Below are positions 9,942 through 22,022 of a stretch of DNA of 64,000 nt, piece after piece (position 1 is the stretch's first letter; every line of letters begins with the position of its first letter). Under the pieces are notes generated by a model. That model searched no databases, had not been told where the DNA came from, and worked only from the letters and a program-made list of their open reading frames with translations. Source of the stretch: Rhizophagus irregularis (lineage: Eukaryota > Glomeromycota > Glomeromycetes > Glomerales > Glomeraceae); assembly GCF_026210795.1 (NCBI RefSeq), contig NC_089455.1, forward strand, positions 248,001 through 312,000, written 5' to 3'. Made by a program: the position numbers and the translations under genes.

Positions 9942-10135
9942 GGTCGAAGTGATCTGGTTTACATGAAGTTTATACTATTAAATTTGGTAGAAACCTGTCC
10001 AATTTCCATGGTGTAGGCCAGATTTCAATGAAGTTTCCCGTTTTTGTGGAAATTTTATGAAAATATTATGCAAATTGGACAAGTTTCAATCACGTACACC
10101 AAGGTGTCCATAGTGGAAACCATACCACTTCGACC
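9942..10135. mobile_element. Foldback MITE, 194 bp
   Basis: Terminal inverted repeats start GGTCGAAGTG at both ends (left 9942; right, on the minus strand, from 10135) and match over ~19 bp with two differences (GGTCGAAGTGRTMTGGTTT). Inside, a second pair (GAAACYTGTCCAATTT) is also inverted, so the element is a long imperfect palindrome. No clear target duplication. Non-autonomous; superfamily not determined. Confidence 0.6.
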
Positions 10136-12254
10136 AGTGTTTAACAATTTTTCTTTTCGTATATATAATTTTCTTTAATAATTTTTTATTCCGAAGAAAA
10201 CTTGTTTTATTTATGATTTTGCGGATTAATTTGATAATAATCTAATTCATTTAAATTCTTTGGGTATCGATATCATTACATAAATCATGAAAGATACAAT
10301 ATAAGCGGAGAAATTTTTCGGGAGAAAACGAGTTGTCTCGTGAAAAACCGAGTTCAAGTATTTTATTTTTAGACCTCGGGCTCAGATTTCTTATTTTAGG
10401 CCTTGTGGTACAGCTGATTATATTACGCATTTCCGCCACGTTAATCTTTTTCGCATAACATTTTTCTCTTTTCTCCAAGTTAATATTTTTTCGTTCAACA
10501 ACATTAAACCAAGCTTTTACATAGTGTTAAAATTTTCTATTATCTAGAGTTTATAATTTTATTAACGCGTATGTGTTTTATTATTTCATGGCATAATTCG
10601 AATACGTGAATGATGTTCAACAGATATGAGAATGCTCACTTATTGATTTTTATCATTTAGCTTATATATTTGTTGTGTTATATATCATGTAGACACCTTG
10701 ATGTGTAGAAAGATTTATTGTGGGTGATAGTTTTAACACTTTAAAGGGGAATTTGTCAATAAGAAGTCTTGTTTAACGATGAAAGTACTAGCGTCAATAG
10801 TATTGATATCCTTTTTAAATATTCACTGTTGCGATCTTCAAAGACTGTCTCATTAAGAAAGGACTTGCTAATAGCCCGAATATCTGGAAGAGAAGATTGA
10901 AGATATCATTAAATGAAGCGAATAGTGGAAAATACTTAAGAGATATCTACTGAAATAGATATTAAACATGAACTTAATGAGTCCGGTAATAATTTTCCTG
11001 AAAAACATCCAGAAGGTATTCACGCATCATCGTGCAAACTCGCCACAAGTGTTTTCAAATGTTTACTTCACGAACAAGGAGTTTCAGGCTTTTGATTAAC
11101 TAGCTTGTATCTCTGTTCATTCTTCAAAAGAGCATGCTTCTGGCACGAAGATCTTAGTACGTTGATATACGTTGATAGAACGTCTTGGCTGACTAAACTT
11201 GATCTAAATTGCGATCAATACTTAGTATCAAGATTTCAAAAATTTAAAAATCAATGATTCTTTTTATGATTGAATCTTTCTTGGCTCAACATAATTTCTT
11301 TAAGAATTCATGCATGAAAATCCACCAAAATATAATGTTGAGGGAGCAATGATGGTGTGGAATGGAACTTATCTTCAGCTCGCTTGACATCCCTTTGTTA
11401 ACATCTAATGGGAGATCGGAAACATCAAAAAAAGATTTAATCCATGTATAACAATTGATTGGGGAGAAATATTATATCACGATCACAAACGACGTGTCAC
11501 TCATGAATTAATTCAAAAACTAGCCGATAATGATGATGATGGGTCAATTCTTGTAGATGAATGTCACGAAAGAGAACTTAAAGTTTGCAAATTTTATTCA
11601 AACATTGAAATGAAAGAGTCTTGATGAGTGAAACACTGGGTTTACGTTTTACGGCACGGTTTGGCTGTTATGGCATGTAAATGAATAACAAACTACTAAA
11701 TCGTGCTTGTTCAACATGAAATCGAGGTGTTGAAATTCAATCTTGAATCTTAGGGGCTCATTGAAAAGAAATTAAAGAAGTTCTTAAACGAATTCTCTTA
11801 ATATTTGATATATATATCAAAGTTAATCTTAATTAGTATAATAGAAAATAATGAAATGTATGTCAGGTATATGAAATGACCAATGAAATTTTGAAAATGA
11901 CTCTTTGTCATGACGAATTTGATGTAGTTCTATTAGTTTTTAATAATTTATGAATAATAAAGTATATTTTTGTGTTGAACGAAATCTAAAATTTTGATCT
12001 TGCATTTTTATAGTTCGGACAATGAATGAATTTGGTATATAATGCAAATTAGATTAAGAGAAAATAAGTCATGCAATCAAGAAGAAATAAGCATATCGCT
12101 TCCATCTAGAGCCAAGTTTCGTTTAACGACTTGATACTATAAATCTTTTTGAGGCATGTGACGAAAAGGCACGTGCTCAGTACTAATGATCGCTCCTTCT
12201 GTTAAAAATGTAGATTCTATAGTTCTTTTTTTTTTTCTATTAACCTATACATGG
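10136..12254. other. Gene-free, decayed sequence
   Basis: Moderate GC content and many short broken ORFs, for example one near 11440-11620 (+) reading WGEILYHDHKRRVTHELIQK and then stops. This looks like old coding or transposon sequence, but no family could be recognised. The minus ORF at 10478 starts at TTG and is not supported. Confidence 0.35.
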
Positions 12255-12637
12255 GGGCGTAATTATTCCAATAATTCGGCATTTAGGCGGCGTAATGGTG
12301 AAAATTTATACATTACAGCTGATTTCATAATATACGGGACACCCATCATTTTTACTCCATGCCGAGAAACTCGGTAAGATTCGGTATGACTCAGAATAAA
12401 ATAAAAACTACACCACTGTTCTCGGACCAGTGCTCCGAATCTAACGATATGGTTTTACCTTATTCTGAACTTTACCGAGTTTTACCGAATGTACCGAGTT
12501 GTCTCTCGGTAACTATTAGGTGTCCCGTACATTATGAAATCAGCTGTAAAATAGTATTACACCAGTATTTAGTATTACACATTTACACCGGTATAATGCC
12601 GAATTGGTGTAATGTGCCGTAATATTTCGGCATGGCT
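12255..12637. mobile_element. Large foldback element (MITE-like)
   Basis: A 31-bp core arm at 12313-12343 (begins TTACAGCTGATTTC, ends GGGACACC) is repeated inverted at 12519-12549 with a single mismatch. Inside, CTCGGTAA/TTACCGAG and CAGAATAA/TTATTCTG pairs continue the palindrome. Outside, AATTCGGCATT (left) and AATGCCGAATT (right) extend it to both ends. The whole ~380 bp can fold into one imperfect hairpin. No transposase and no clear target duplication. The short plus ORFs at 12186 and 12359 lie inside and are artefacts. Confidence 0.7.
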
Positions 12638-13574
12638 TGAACCTAATTTACCTCCATAGATGTATAACCAAAATAAAATAATAATCGCAATTTACCGATA
12701 TACCGTGATCTTTTTCATCAAAACGACGCGATAAGGGGATGTAGATTGATGACAAAAGACTCATCATTTAACATGTAGGTAAAGTAATGGTGTTAATATC
12801 GTACCATTATTGTACCATTATTGTCCGAAGCGGAGCGGAAGATTATTACGTACCATGCAATGTTCGTCTGCGTGCATGTAATTCAGTGATCGCATATATA
12901 CAGACACGTAAGAACACCCGGTTTAAAGTAAGGATAGGGAAGTTATACCATGAACTAATTTTTAACTCGCCGTTTAAGGTAAGGATAGACTTGAAAAACC
13001 TAAGGGATAAAATCACTATATCTCATTTAAAGCAACGAATGTATACGTGATATAAATATCCTTAATAATAATTTAAATCATTAATTTGTTTTAATAAACA
13101 GAATAATAATAAATTAAATTTTTTTAAAAGAATGAATAGTATGTAATAAATTTAAAAAAAAGGAATAAATGGGGTTTTATTTAACATCGGTTGCTATTCT
13201 TACAATCTATTTATCGTTGCTGACTTGGCCAAGTCTTTTTAAAAAAAGACTTGTTGCCACCTGATCACCAACGTTGAGGTGCAGCAACATTGATCGAGGA
13301 GGGAAGGGAGAGGGAGAGAGGAAAGAACGAGGGAATACATACTTAAAACACACACACCCACACACCCACACGGAAAGAGGAAAGAAAGAGTTAGTAAGCG
13401 ACATATTTATATATCTGATATATATTCTCGACCAACGCTATAATCCGATAACAAAGTATCGGGATTAAGTCACATCACAATTATGTACTGACGTTGCATA
13501 ATTAGTAAATTTTTTAGTTTTTTTCACATTGGTAATTTTTTTCATTGAGAATTTATGATATTACACAATTTAAT
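12638..13574. other. Intergenic, repeat-rich
   Basis: Contains an inexact duplication of GTTTAARGTAAGGATAG (~12921 and ~12974) and a purine-rich GA tract followed by CACACCC repeats (13300-13390). An 87-codon ATG ORF at 12787-13050 has no recognisable domain. No gene supported. Confidence 0.4.
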
Positions 13575-13582
13575 ATTCAATT
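13575..13582. repeat. Target-site duplication, left copy
   Basis: ATTCAATT immediately before the MULE element, identical to 14271-14278. Confidence 0.75.
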
Positions 13583-14270
13583 GGGTCTGGTTCATTTCAC
13601 CGACAATAATTTCACCGACAAAGCTATTTTAAAAATAAATATTGAATATTTTATTATAAAAACTTTTTAGTTTTTAATCATCACAACAAAACATTAATAC
13701 ATTTATTAAAAAAATAAACTATTGTGAAAAGTACTTTTGGAATTAAGCTAAAATGATAGATTATGTGCTATTTCCCCTAAGGAAATCAATTTCTTTCGTA
13801 AAAGCTGTGGGCTCCTCGCAAAATCGACTCGATATTATTTTCAACTTGATTTTGTTCATACTGTATTTCTTTTATTATTTTGAAGACACCTATGTGTGCA
13901 TGACCCACCAATGTATTCCATCTCCTATGCCATGCTTCGACGACATTCTGGGTTCTAGGAAAAGTGTACTCAATATCGTCTGTTACCGACCAGATTGAGT
14001 GTGAATAACGGATTATATTCCCACTTCTTCTTGTTCGTCGTATCCTACACGGATGTAAAGATTTCAAACCATTCCATGATGCTTCTTCTGGCATGATGGC
14101 CCTCTTAGTTCATCAAATGCTGATGGTATATTATTATGGGGTAAGAAAGCTAGAGCAGGAATGTGGCGAATAAGTAAACTGAAATTTTCAATTATATATA
14201 TATGTCGGTGAAACGTTTGTCGATGAAATGATTGTCGGTGAAGTAATTGTCAGTGAGTTAAACGCGACGC
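13583..14270. mobile_element. MULE-type DNA transposon deletion derivative, 688 bp
   Basis: Flanked by an exact 8-bp direct repeat ATTCAATT (13575-13582 and 14271-14278), in the size range of Mutator-like target duplications. Termini are inverted (left GGGTCTGGTTCATTTCACC; right, reverse-complemented, GCGTCGCGTTTAACTCACT) and lead into subterminal TTCACCGACAAT-type repeats, two on the left and four on the right. Inside, on the minus strand, lies the C-terminal part of a MULE-like transposase. The element is a shortened copy that lost most of its transposase gene. Confidence 0.8.
13786..14163 (-). pseudogene. MULE transposase C-terminal fragment
   Basis: Minus strand: PALAFLPHNNIPSAFDELRG ends near 14100 and continues in another frame as MPEEASWNGL..., so there is a frameshift at the join. 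The second part (14094-13786, 102 aa from ATG) holds FPRTQNVVEAWHRRWNTL and HIGVFKIIKEIQYEQNQVE. These match the C-terminal block of MULE/FLYWCH-associated transposases (PRTNNxVEGWHxxFN...HPxIWKFIExLKxEQ). The catalytic DDE core is absent. The fragment sits wholly between the inverted repeats, so it was carried in by the element. Confidence 0.7.
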
Positions 14271-14278
14271 ATTCAATT
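14271..14278. repeat. Target-site duplication, right copy
   Basis: ATTCAATT immediately after the MULE element, identical to 13575-13582. Confidence 0.75.
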
Positions 14279-14753
14279 TTAGTCAATTATACTAAAAATG
14301 TAACATTTAGAAATATACTAAAATAAAAAAGTCGTTAAGCTCGTTTCGGACCTTCTAACGGTTTCCGTCACAGTATAATGCTATAAAATTTTTCAGTCGG
14401 ATAAAATAAGCTATATGGAGCAATTTTATTATATGATCACGTCTTTAGGAGATTCATACGTTTTATACTATCGTTTTATACTATACGTCTATACCCTTTT
14501 CAACCATTACATAATGTTTCGGAATCTTCAAAACTAAAGACTTGGAAATTCGATTGAATAAGTGGTATTACTCCTAAGAAACACGCAGAAACACGTTAAA
14601 AGCATAACGTTTCTGTTCTTCCTTCGCACTGTGCTATCTTCATGTAATTGACAAGAGCCCGTAAAAAATATCCGAGAAAACCGATAAATTATAATTTTTT
14701 TTGGTTTTTATATTCCAAAAACCAAGGTTTTATCGGGTTTGATTATAATTTAT
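14279..14753. other. Intergenic
   Basis: AT-rich, no ORF of note. Imperfect inverted copies of ACCGATAAATTATAAT-like sequence lie near 14680 and 14730, just before the GC-rich island. Confidence 0.35.
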
Positions 14754-14946
14754 GATGGGGGACAGATATGGGGATAGGGGTTCGGACCTGGCGGTCCTTC
14801 TCCTCTTAAGGTTAACCTAGCGCGCTCCAGGCGTGCTCTGAAAGCCTTTCTGATAGGGATTCCCGTCAGGGAAAAAGAGAGGTTTGCGAAGCCCTCGGCC
14901 GAGGTGGGGCTAGGCGCTAGCCAGGCCACACGCCCAGCCCGATGAC
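14754..14946. other. GC-rich island, possibly structured RNA or SINE/LINE end
   Basis: About 190 bp of clearly higher GC content in AT-rich DNA, without an ORF. It contains local hairpins: GGACCtggcGGTCC (near 14785), CCTCGGCCGAGG (near 14905) and GGCTAGgcgCTAGCC (near 14917). GGTTCGGACC loosely resembles a Pol III B box, but no A box at the right distance was found, so a tRNA-derived SINE is not supported. Could be the end of a LINE or a structured RNA. Confidence 0.4.
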
Positions 14947-15348
14947 ATTTCGCACGAAAGTTACTTCAAAAATTTTGCGATCTACACAATGTATAACATC
15001 CAGTGTTAAAAAGTTCAAGGGTAATGTTTACATCTAGGGTAAACAGGTGATCAATTTTTTTAAATTTTTTTATAGGGGAGAAGTACTTGACAACGCAATT
15101 TATAGTTTCATATTTGCAATCTCATTTAATTATATATATATTTCTTTTACGTGAATCGACTGATAATAAGCAAGAGTTGATGGATAAGTAATAAAGAATT
15201 TTGGCTTTTCAACTAATTATAGGTAAGTACACTTGACACTCGACTTAGATATAACATGGCCGGAATTATCGTTAGATTGATCCTTCGCGCGCGTCTGGAC
15301 TTAATCTTTGCAACTGTAATAAAAAAACCGGAAATTCAACTTATGATA

Positions 15349-15518
15349 CAGTCAAACTCCGATATAACGATAAGTTGGCCATATGAAAGTCTTTGAAGAA
15401 TATCGTTACAATACATCAAATTACACCGATATTCATGTGTTCTCTTAAAAGGAACAGGACACTACTCTTCGTTACAATATATCGGTATATCGAATATCGG
15501 TATATCAAAACCTGATTG
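15349..15518. mobile_element. TA-flanked MITE (mariner/pogo type), 170 bp
   Basis: TA at 15347-15348 and 15519-15520 flank an element beginning CAGTCAAACTCCGATATAAC and ending, reverse-complemented, CAATCAGGTTTTGATATACC. CAGTCAAACC-type ends with TA duplications are typical of Tc1/mariner-pogo (Tigger) MITEs. Internally it carries several ATATCGGTATATCG units. Related to the elements at 61445 and 29646. Confidence 0.65.
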
Positions 15519-16828
15519 TATTATGACAATATCAGATATGGCTAGGTGAATCACCGAGTCAATAATGCATTACAACTCATTTTTTACTAAGTAATATAAT
15601 AATTATTAACATAAATCACGTAATAAAAAGAAAAATATTATTTTTTAAATCACTGCAGTAATTTTAGTAAGTTTTTATTTGTTTCATTGTTATAGAGAAT
15701 GATTTTTTTTTTTCAAAAATAAAATTTTGAATTACAAATGTTAAAAAAAAGCAGTAAGAAAAAATATATATAATATATATTTACCAGCGTAAAAAAAAAA
15801 ATATATTTAAAATATATTATGTAAAAATATTGTTGCCGGTAAATATATATAAAAAAAAATAATAAATTTTCTACCGCTACAAAATTAAATAAAAAAAAAT
15901 CATCTCTTCTCAAAAATTGGTAAAAAAAATTTTTTTTTTTTTGTTTTTTTTTGTTTTTTTCTTTTTGAAATTTTCATTTTTCATTAAATAAAAATTTTTT
16001 TTCTAGAATTGATATAAAAAAAATTATTATAAAAAAATCGTCTTTCCTATCAATATAAAAAAAAAATAATAAATGTGAATCGCAATTCAAAAAAAAATAT
16101 ATATATAAAAATATATAAGATAAAAAAAAATAAAATATGAATCGCGATTCGAAAAAAATATATAAGAAATATTGATAAAAAAGGGATTTTTTTTTTAAAA
16201 AAATAAATACAATGGTATCAAATTCTAAGAAAAAAAAATTTATGGTTTATGAATATCAAAACCAAAGCTCATCTTTTTGATAAAAAAAAATTTTTTTTTT
16301 GCGTCATTCTTTAAATAAAAAAAAAATAAAAGAAAAAGTTATAAAAGAAGAATGACATTTTTGTTGAGAATTTGCAATTATGTAAGAAAAAAAAATATCA
16401 AAATTGTATAAAAAAAAAGCAAAATTCTCGGTCTTTTTCTCTTTTTTTGTAGTTTTCGAAATTTTTTTTTTTTTTTCGGGGTTTTAAAAATTTTTTTTTT
16501 TTAATATAATTTGAAAAATCTATGACGCCAAATCCAATAAAAAAAGGGCATGAAAGGTCCCCTCCAAAAAAATAATAATTGAAGACGAAAAATAAAAATT
16601 AAAATAAAAAAATTTGGTTTGTAAAAGTATAAATCGTCTTAGTAAAAAGAAGGAACCAATCACGCTTAATAAAAAAAATAAAATAAGTTGGAATGGGTCA
16701 TAAATTGTTTTGTAAAAAAAAATATAAAAAAAATAGCACTTGTATCCGCGGAATAGGGGCCCAAAAAATTTGACAAGAATTGGCAAAATAGTACTATTCT
16801 AGAGAAGCTTCTGTTTCTTATTTAAAGA

Positions 16829-16972
16829 TGTCCATTTGTATCGGAAGAGCCGGAAGAGCATCAAGTTGTCGTTTAAATTTTTTGACTATCTTCTTTGCAT
16901 TCTTGAACATTTCCGAATACGTTGAGAACTTTAAGCATCTTGTTGCGCTGAACCTTCATCTCACGTGATTGA
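16829..16972 (-). other. Exon-like island, minus strand
   Basis: A GC-richer patch between poly(A/T) tracts. On the minus strand one frame is open for ~45 codons (RFSATRCLKFSTYSEMF... ending LPIQMDIFK, stop), with lysine-rich, helical composition. A 44-codon ATG ORF on the plus strand overlaps it. It may be the last exon of a minus-strand gene whose other exons are unrecognised, or a relic. Confidence 0.25.
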
Positions 16973-17772
16973 ATTTTTTTTTTTTGGTTTTTTTTTTTTT
17001 TGAAACGTTTCGATAATAAGTTTTTAATATTAATTTTTGTTTCCAAAACTCAAATTTAATCATCTATATATTATTATTACATTAACACTGATTGAAATTT
17101 AAATATATTAGAAATTTGTAGTATGAAGATGACAGTAAATCAAAAAGAAATATTTTAAACACTTACGCTCAAAGAATCTTTCGTCCGCTGTTCTTACCAA
17201 TAAGAATCGATAAGAACCATCGATGATAAATCAACATGAGGATTGGCGTAGAATTATTAAGGTAATAATTAATTAATTAAGATAAAAACTTTTTGAAGAT
17301 TATCGGATTTGTGCCTTGTTGTAGAAGTTCTTTGATTTTGTTGAAAGAGGACTAAAAGTTGCGTTTACGTTAAAATAATATCCATAATAATAGAGTTGGG
17401 ATCCAAGAGCTTTCCAAAGTTTTTTTTTAAAAAAATCCTCAAAATCTTCATTTGAATCGATACGGATATATATTATAATATACAAGTTTGATGGAGTCCA
17501 CCAACGTATCGATAGATATTAAATTATATAAGTCTATAAAAAATATACATTATCTATCTGTATACGTGAGAGAAAAAATCGTTAGTATAAATAAATAAGG
17601 TTTATTCTAATAATTATAATTTAACTTACAATAAAAATTAAAAGTCTTCAATGGGGGGGAATTAATGATAAGCCGACTAAACTAGAGCATTAGGAAGCCA
17701 TGCCGGGAACTTTTTATGATAATCCTTGAAGGGAGTGATGTCAATTTAAAAAACATTTAATCGAGATCTTAG

Positions 17773-17958
17773 GCCAGTGATTCTCGAGAAGTTCATGTAT
17801 TTGTAAATTGGACAATAAAGGGATGGCTTAAAATTGAAGGTAACATCAAAATTAGTAATTTTTTTTTGGTGAATGGGAAAAAAAAAATTTTTTTTCATAG
17901 AAAAAATAAGGATTGAAACCTGTATAGCTTGTGGCTTAGAGCAGAATCTGAAAATTTG
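17773..17958 (+). CDS. Possible internal exon pair of an unrecognised gene
   Basis: Two coding-like blocks share a consistent frame across canonical splice sites. The first (17773-17839, after TTAG) reads ASDSREVHVFVNWTIKGWLK.. and stops at donor GGTAAC. A 61-nt intron (17840-17900) ends TTTCATAG. The second (17901-17958) reads EKIRIETCIACGLEQNLKI and ends at a strong donor GTAAGT. The CxxC pair could bind zinc. I could not find a convincing start exon or the next exon, so this may be a relic. Family unknown. Confidence 0.3.
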
Positions 17959-19805
17959 GTAAGTGTGGGAGATTCGGTAATGTGAGGATTAATGTTAAAT
18001 CATGTAAATCATGTTAAATCATGTAAAAAAGAATGGTTAAAGTTAAAAAAAAAAAAGGTGGGAAGACTTTTATGAGAAAAAAGTAAAGTATAAATGAGGC
18101 GCAGTAAAAGTAATTTTTTTTTTTTTTGAACGATCATTAACCTTTTGTGTCAAATATCTGGACACAAAATTAAAAGAGGATAAGATAAACACAAAGCCAT
18201 TATTGTAATCATAAATGATTATTAAATGACAAAAGTTTAGATTCTTAAAAAGAAATCTAAATGCGACGATAACTGTGCTAGATATTGCAGAAATTTCATG
18301 GGGCCCTTCTTTGAATAGCATGGGCCGATGAAATCTGTAACTCTTGTACAGCGCGGGCCCAATGTATTATAACAATTTGAGATGACAGGGTGTATCTCGT
18401 AGAGGATAACTATAATTAAAGAAAATTTTTAGAAAAAAAAAAGAAAAAAAGAAAAAAAAAGAAAAAAAAATAATTATAAAAGAATTATAATAGTGAATAG
18501 TAGTGTGTGTGTATAATAAAATTTTTTTGAAATATTTAATTACCGTGGTTTTAAGAAACCGCACCAAAATTCGAGTATTTATAGTATTTAACATCGTGTT
18601 TGGAAATTAAAGAATGGGCTTTGATGTTTTGAAGAGTAAAAGGAACTTGAACGCGGAGAATTTATGTGAATTTGAATAAATTGTGGCTTCTCGTGTGAAA
18701 AAAGGTTTAGAGATTCAAAAATCCAAGATTAACGGGATGTTTGTAACACGAGCTTCTCGTGTTTGGATCTCTTGGCAATATTGTTGAGGTAATTGTTATA
18801 ATTTCTTGAATTAAACATGAAAGAAAATTCTCGTGACCATGTTTGTGAAATTTGAGAACTTGATTATTTGAAATTTATGTTCGTTTGACAAAACATATCT
18901 ACAGATCTTTATGATAAGCTCATTCGAATAGGTAGAAGAAGAAGAAGTCCACACTTTTGGGATAAAAAGAAAAAAATAAAAATAAAAATAATAAAATAAT
19001 AATAAGATCAAAATTATATTCATTAAAAAGAAAAAGAAATAAAAAAAAAATTACATTTTATTTGTGTTATTCCGACAGTTTAGGTTCTTTTGATATTTTA
19101 TATTTTTTAATACTAAATTGACCGTAACGTTGTCCACAAAACATTTTTTTTTTTTTTACCGCTTGTTTTTTCACAGGTTAATTATTTTTGACCAAATCTT
19201 TTACAAATGCAAAATCTGAGGGAATATTTTTAAGAAAAAAAAAAATAATAATAATAATAATAATAGATATAGATATAAATGAATTTTCTCATCGGAATTG
19301 AGTGCAATAGTTAAACACTCACCATTATAGGTTAGAAATAATTACCGCATACTTTAAATTATTATGCGATATTCTTGAAATGATGAACAATATGCTATCC
19401 ACAAATGGTTCGTTTGTAAAGGGGTCAAAGATCTTAAAATGTCAAGTACCGTATTTATATATTTTTTGTGGACTTGTGGCTTTAATCAAAAAAAAAAAAT
19501 TTATGCAAGTATAATTGACACCTAAACTTTCTCGAAAAATGTATGTTACTAGATACATATTTGATTAACTTTTTTTTGATAAACTGATAAGCCTCTAAAG
19601 TTAAGCCATTTATTTCTCCGAGTCAAAAAAAAAAAATAAAAAAAAATAACCAAAAAAAAAGAAAAATAAAAAAATAAACAAATTGATAATCTATTTGCAA
19701 TTATCTTTTCCGACAAACTTAAGCCGCGTTTATTGTAATACCCATTTTTGAACAAATTAATCTGAACACAGAAATCATGTTTGTTTAGTTTTTATTTTTT
19801 TATTA

Positions 19806-19840
<35 letters not shown>

Positions 19841-21832
19841 GTTATTATTATTGTTTTTTTTTCTTTTTCTTTTTTTTTATTAATAGAATATTCATTGTAT
19901 CTTCTGTTACTCAAATTTCCAAAATTGTGGCACATTAAAGAATTTTCGATTAATTGATTAATTAAATAATTATTATTAAATTTTTATTATGATTTTTTTT
20001 TTTAAATACAATTTTATAATTTATCAAGCCTCTTGAAAGTTAATAAAAAAGATTTTTATATAAAATTATCATTGAAGGCTTTAATTTATTTTAAGAAAAT
20101 TATATTATTATAATAATTTTTTTTTTTGCTAAGCCAAATATTATAATCTCTCTTTAAAATATTTCTCGAAAAAAATAACTTCGCCGAGTATTCTTTTCTG
20201 ACGTTATCTATTATTTTTAAAAAACAAATAATTTATTAAACCTTTTCCAACCGAAGCCTCGATGAATTAGATGAATAAAATTATAATTATGTTCTTCTTT
20301 TCAATATAAAATAATAAAATAATGATATATAAAAGAAAAATTTTAAAAAAATTCAAGAATTAAAAGTTGAAAATTTAGGAAATATTGAAATTAGGGAATA
20401 AAACCGAATAAACCGCACGTGTCAATATACGATTATCATTATCTTAATCTGGAAAGTAACAATGTATAATGTTTTTTTTTTTTTCATTATATCGAGGCTT
20501 ATCATTATATCGAGGCTTTTAGTTGACATATGGCTTATCATTTATTTATATTACAGTCTGTGCTTTTATACTTTTTGAGTTTACTCTTTTTATTTTATTA
20601 TGGATGAATTATATCAAAAAATGTGGCTTATGAATAATTTAATAAAAAAAAAAAAAAGTTTTTTTTTCTTTTTTCGAAAATTTCAGAAGAATTCCCGAAA
20701 ATATACGTGCTAAACCGTAAGAAACCGTAAGATATCGTAACCTTAATCATAAGAATTAAAAACGATTGGTTGGATAGATTTTATGTTTTTGAACTTAACC
20801 GAAGTAATAAACGATGACTATTTTTTTTCAGGAATTTCCACGTATTTATTAAATACCGAAAGTATAACCCGATTATAAAAGCAAGTTAATATCGGCAATT
20901 TAAATTTTCTTATAAAATATAATAATCTTAACTCTTTATAGTTATCACAAAGAGAAACTAAATAATAAATATCCGAATATGGATCGTAAAAACGCGTGGC
21001 ACTATTAAACTGTTATTTACTGCGGGCTTAGATGATTTTTTATTACCGGGAATTCACAAAAATTGAAATCTCCTTTAAGGAAATTTGTTTTATCCATTGT
21101 AAAATGATAATTAATATATTTTAAAAGTAATTTTAGGAAGATTTTAATTATTTTATACTTGTTTTGATTTTATTAATGATTATTTTCCTTCTTAATTCAT
21201 TTTATTTTATCTTGAAAATAAAAAATTTAAAAAAATAATCAAACATTTATTATTTTAATTATTTGATTAATTTAGAGTTGGTTACACAATCACAAGAATT
21301 TATTTTTTTTCATTGGCATATCTTTTATTTTTGTTTTATCGATATTTTGTTGACAATATGGCTGAGAAAAAAATAAATAAAAATTCTTTATTTTACCAAT
21401 TATCATATTTTGAAACCTTTAAAAAAAAAAATTATTTTATTAAAATAAAATAGAAAATAAAAAAAATAAACAAACAATAACTTGTTTATTCTTTTTTGGA
21501 AAAAAAAATTTTTTTTTTTTTTCAACAAAACATCGCGTGCTTTACAATTCATACTAATTTTTACTTCGAAATACATATCCCGAGAAATATAACACGAGAT
21601 AACAAGTTAATGGAAATCGTGGCATTTAGTAGATAGTCTTAAAAAAAAAAAAAAAAAATTATAATATTCTTTATTACATTTTAAATTCGTTGGGGCTCAT
21701 TTCTTAAAGAGAGGCTTTTCGGGCTTATCGAGACTTCATGAAATATTGAGGCTCATCAATCCATTTCCATTATCTTTGTAGGGAAAAAAAAAACTGTATT
21801 TTCAAGGATCCGTGCGAGAACTTTTTTCTGCG

Positions 21833-22022
21833 ATCTAGTTTTTTTTTTCTTTTTCCTGCGATTTTACCTGCGATCTAGTTTTTTACTTTTACTTGCGATC
21901 TAGTTTTTTTTCTTTACCTGTGATCTAGTTTTGTTCTTTTCCTGTGATCTGGTTTTGTTCTTTTCCTGTGATCTGGTTTTTTTTTCTTTTTCCTGCTATC
22001 ATTACTTTGATCTAGTTTTTTT
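21833..22022. repeat. Minisatellite, ~25-30-bp units
   Basis: About seven imperfect copies of (T)CCTGYGATCTRGTTTT followed by a T-rich spacer of variable length; units differ mainly in the length of the T run. Confidence 0.7.

Noticed and set aside
14754-14800. tRNA or tRNA-derived SINE, from GGTTCGGACC
   Set aside because: No acceptor stem pairing and no A box at the proper distance.
15713-19755. Minus ORFs rich in Phe, Tyr and Ile (15713, 16520, 18367, 18811, 19549)
   Set aside because: Low-complexity frames created by A/T homopolymers; several lack an ATG.
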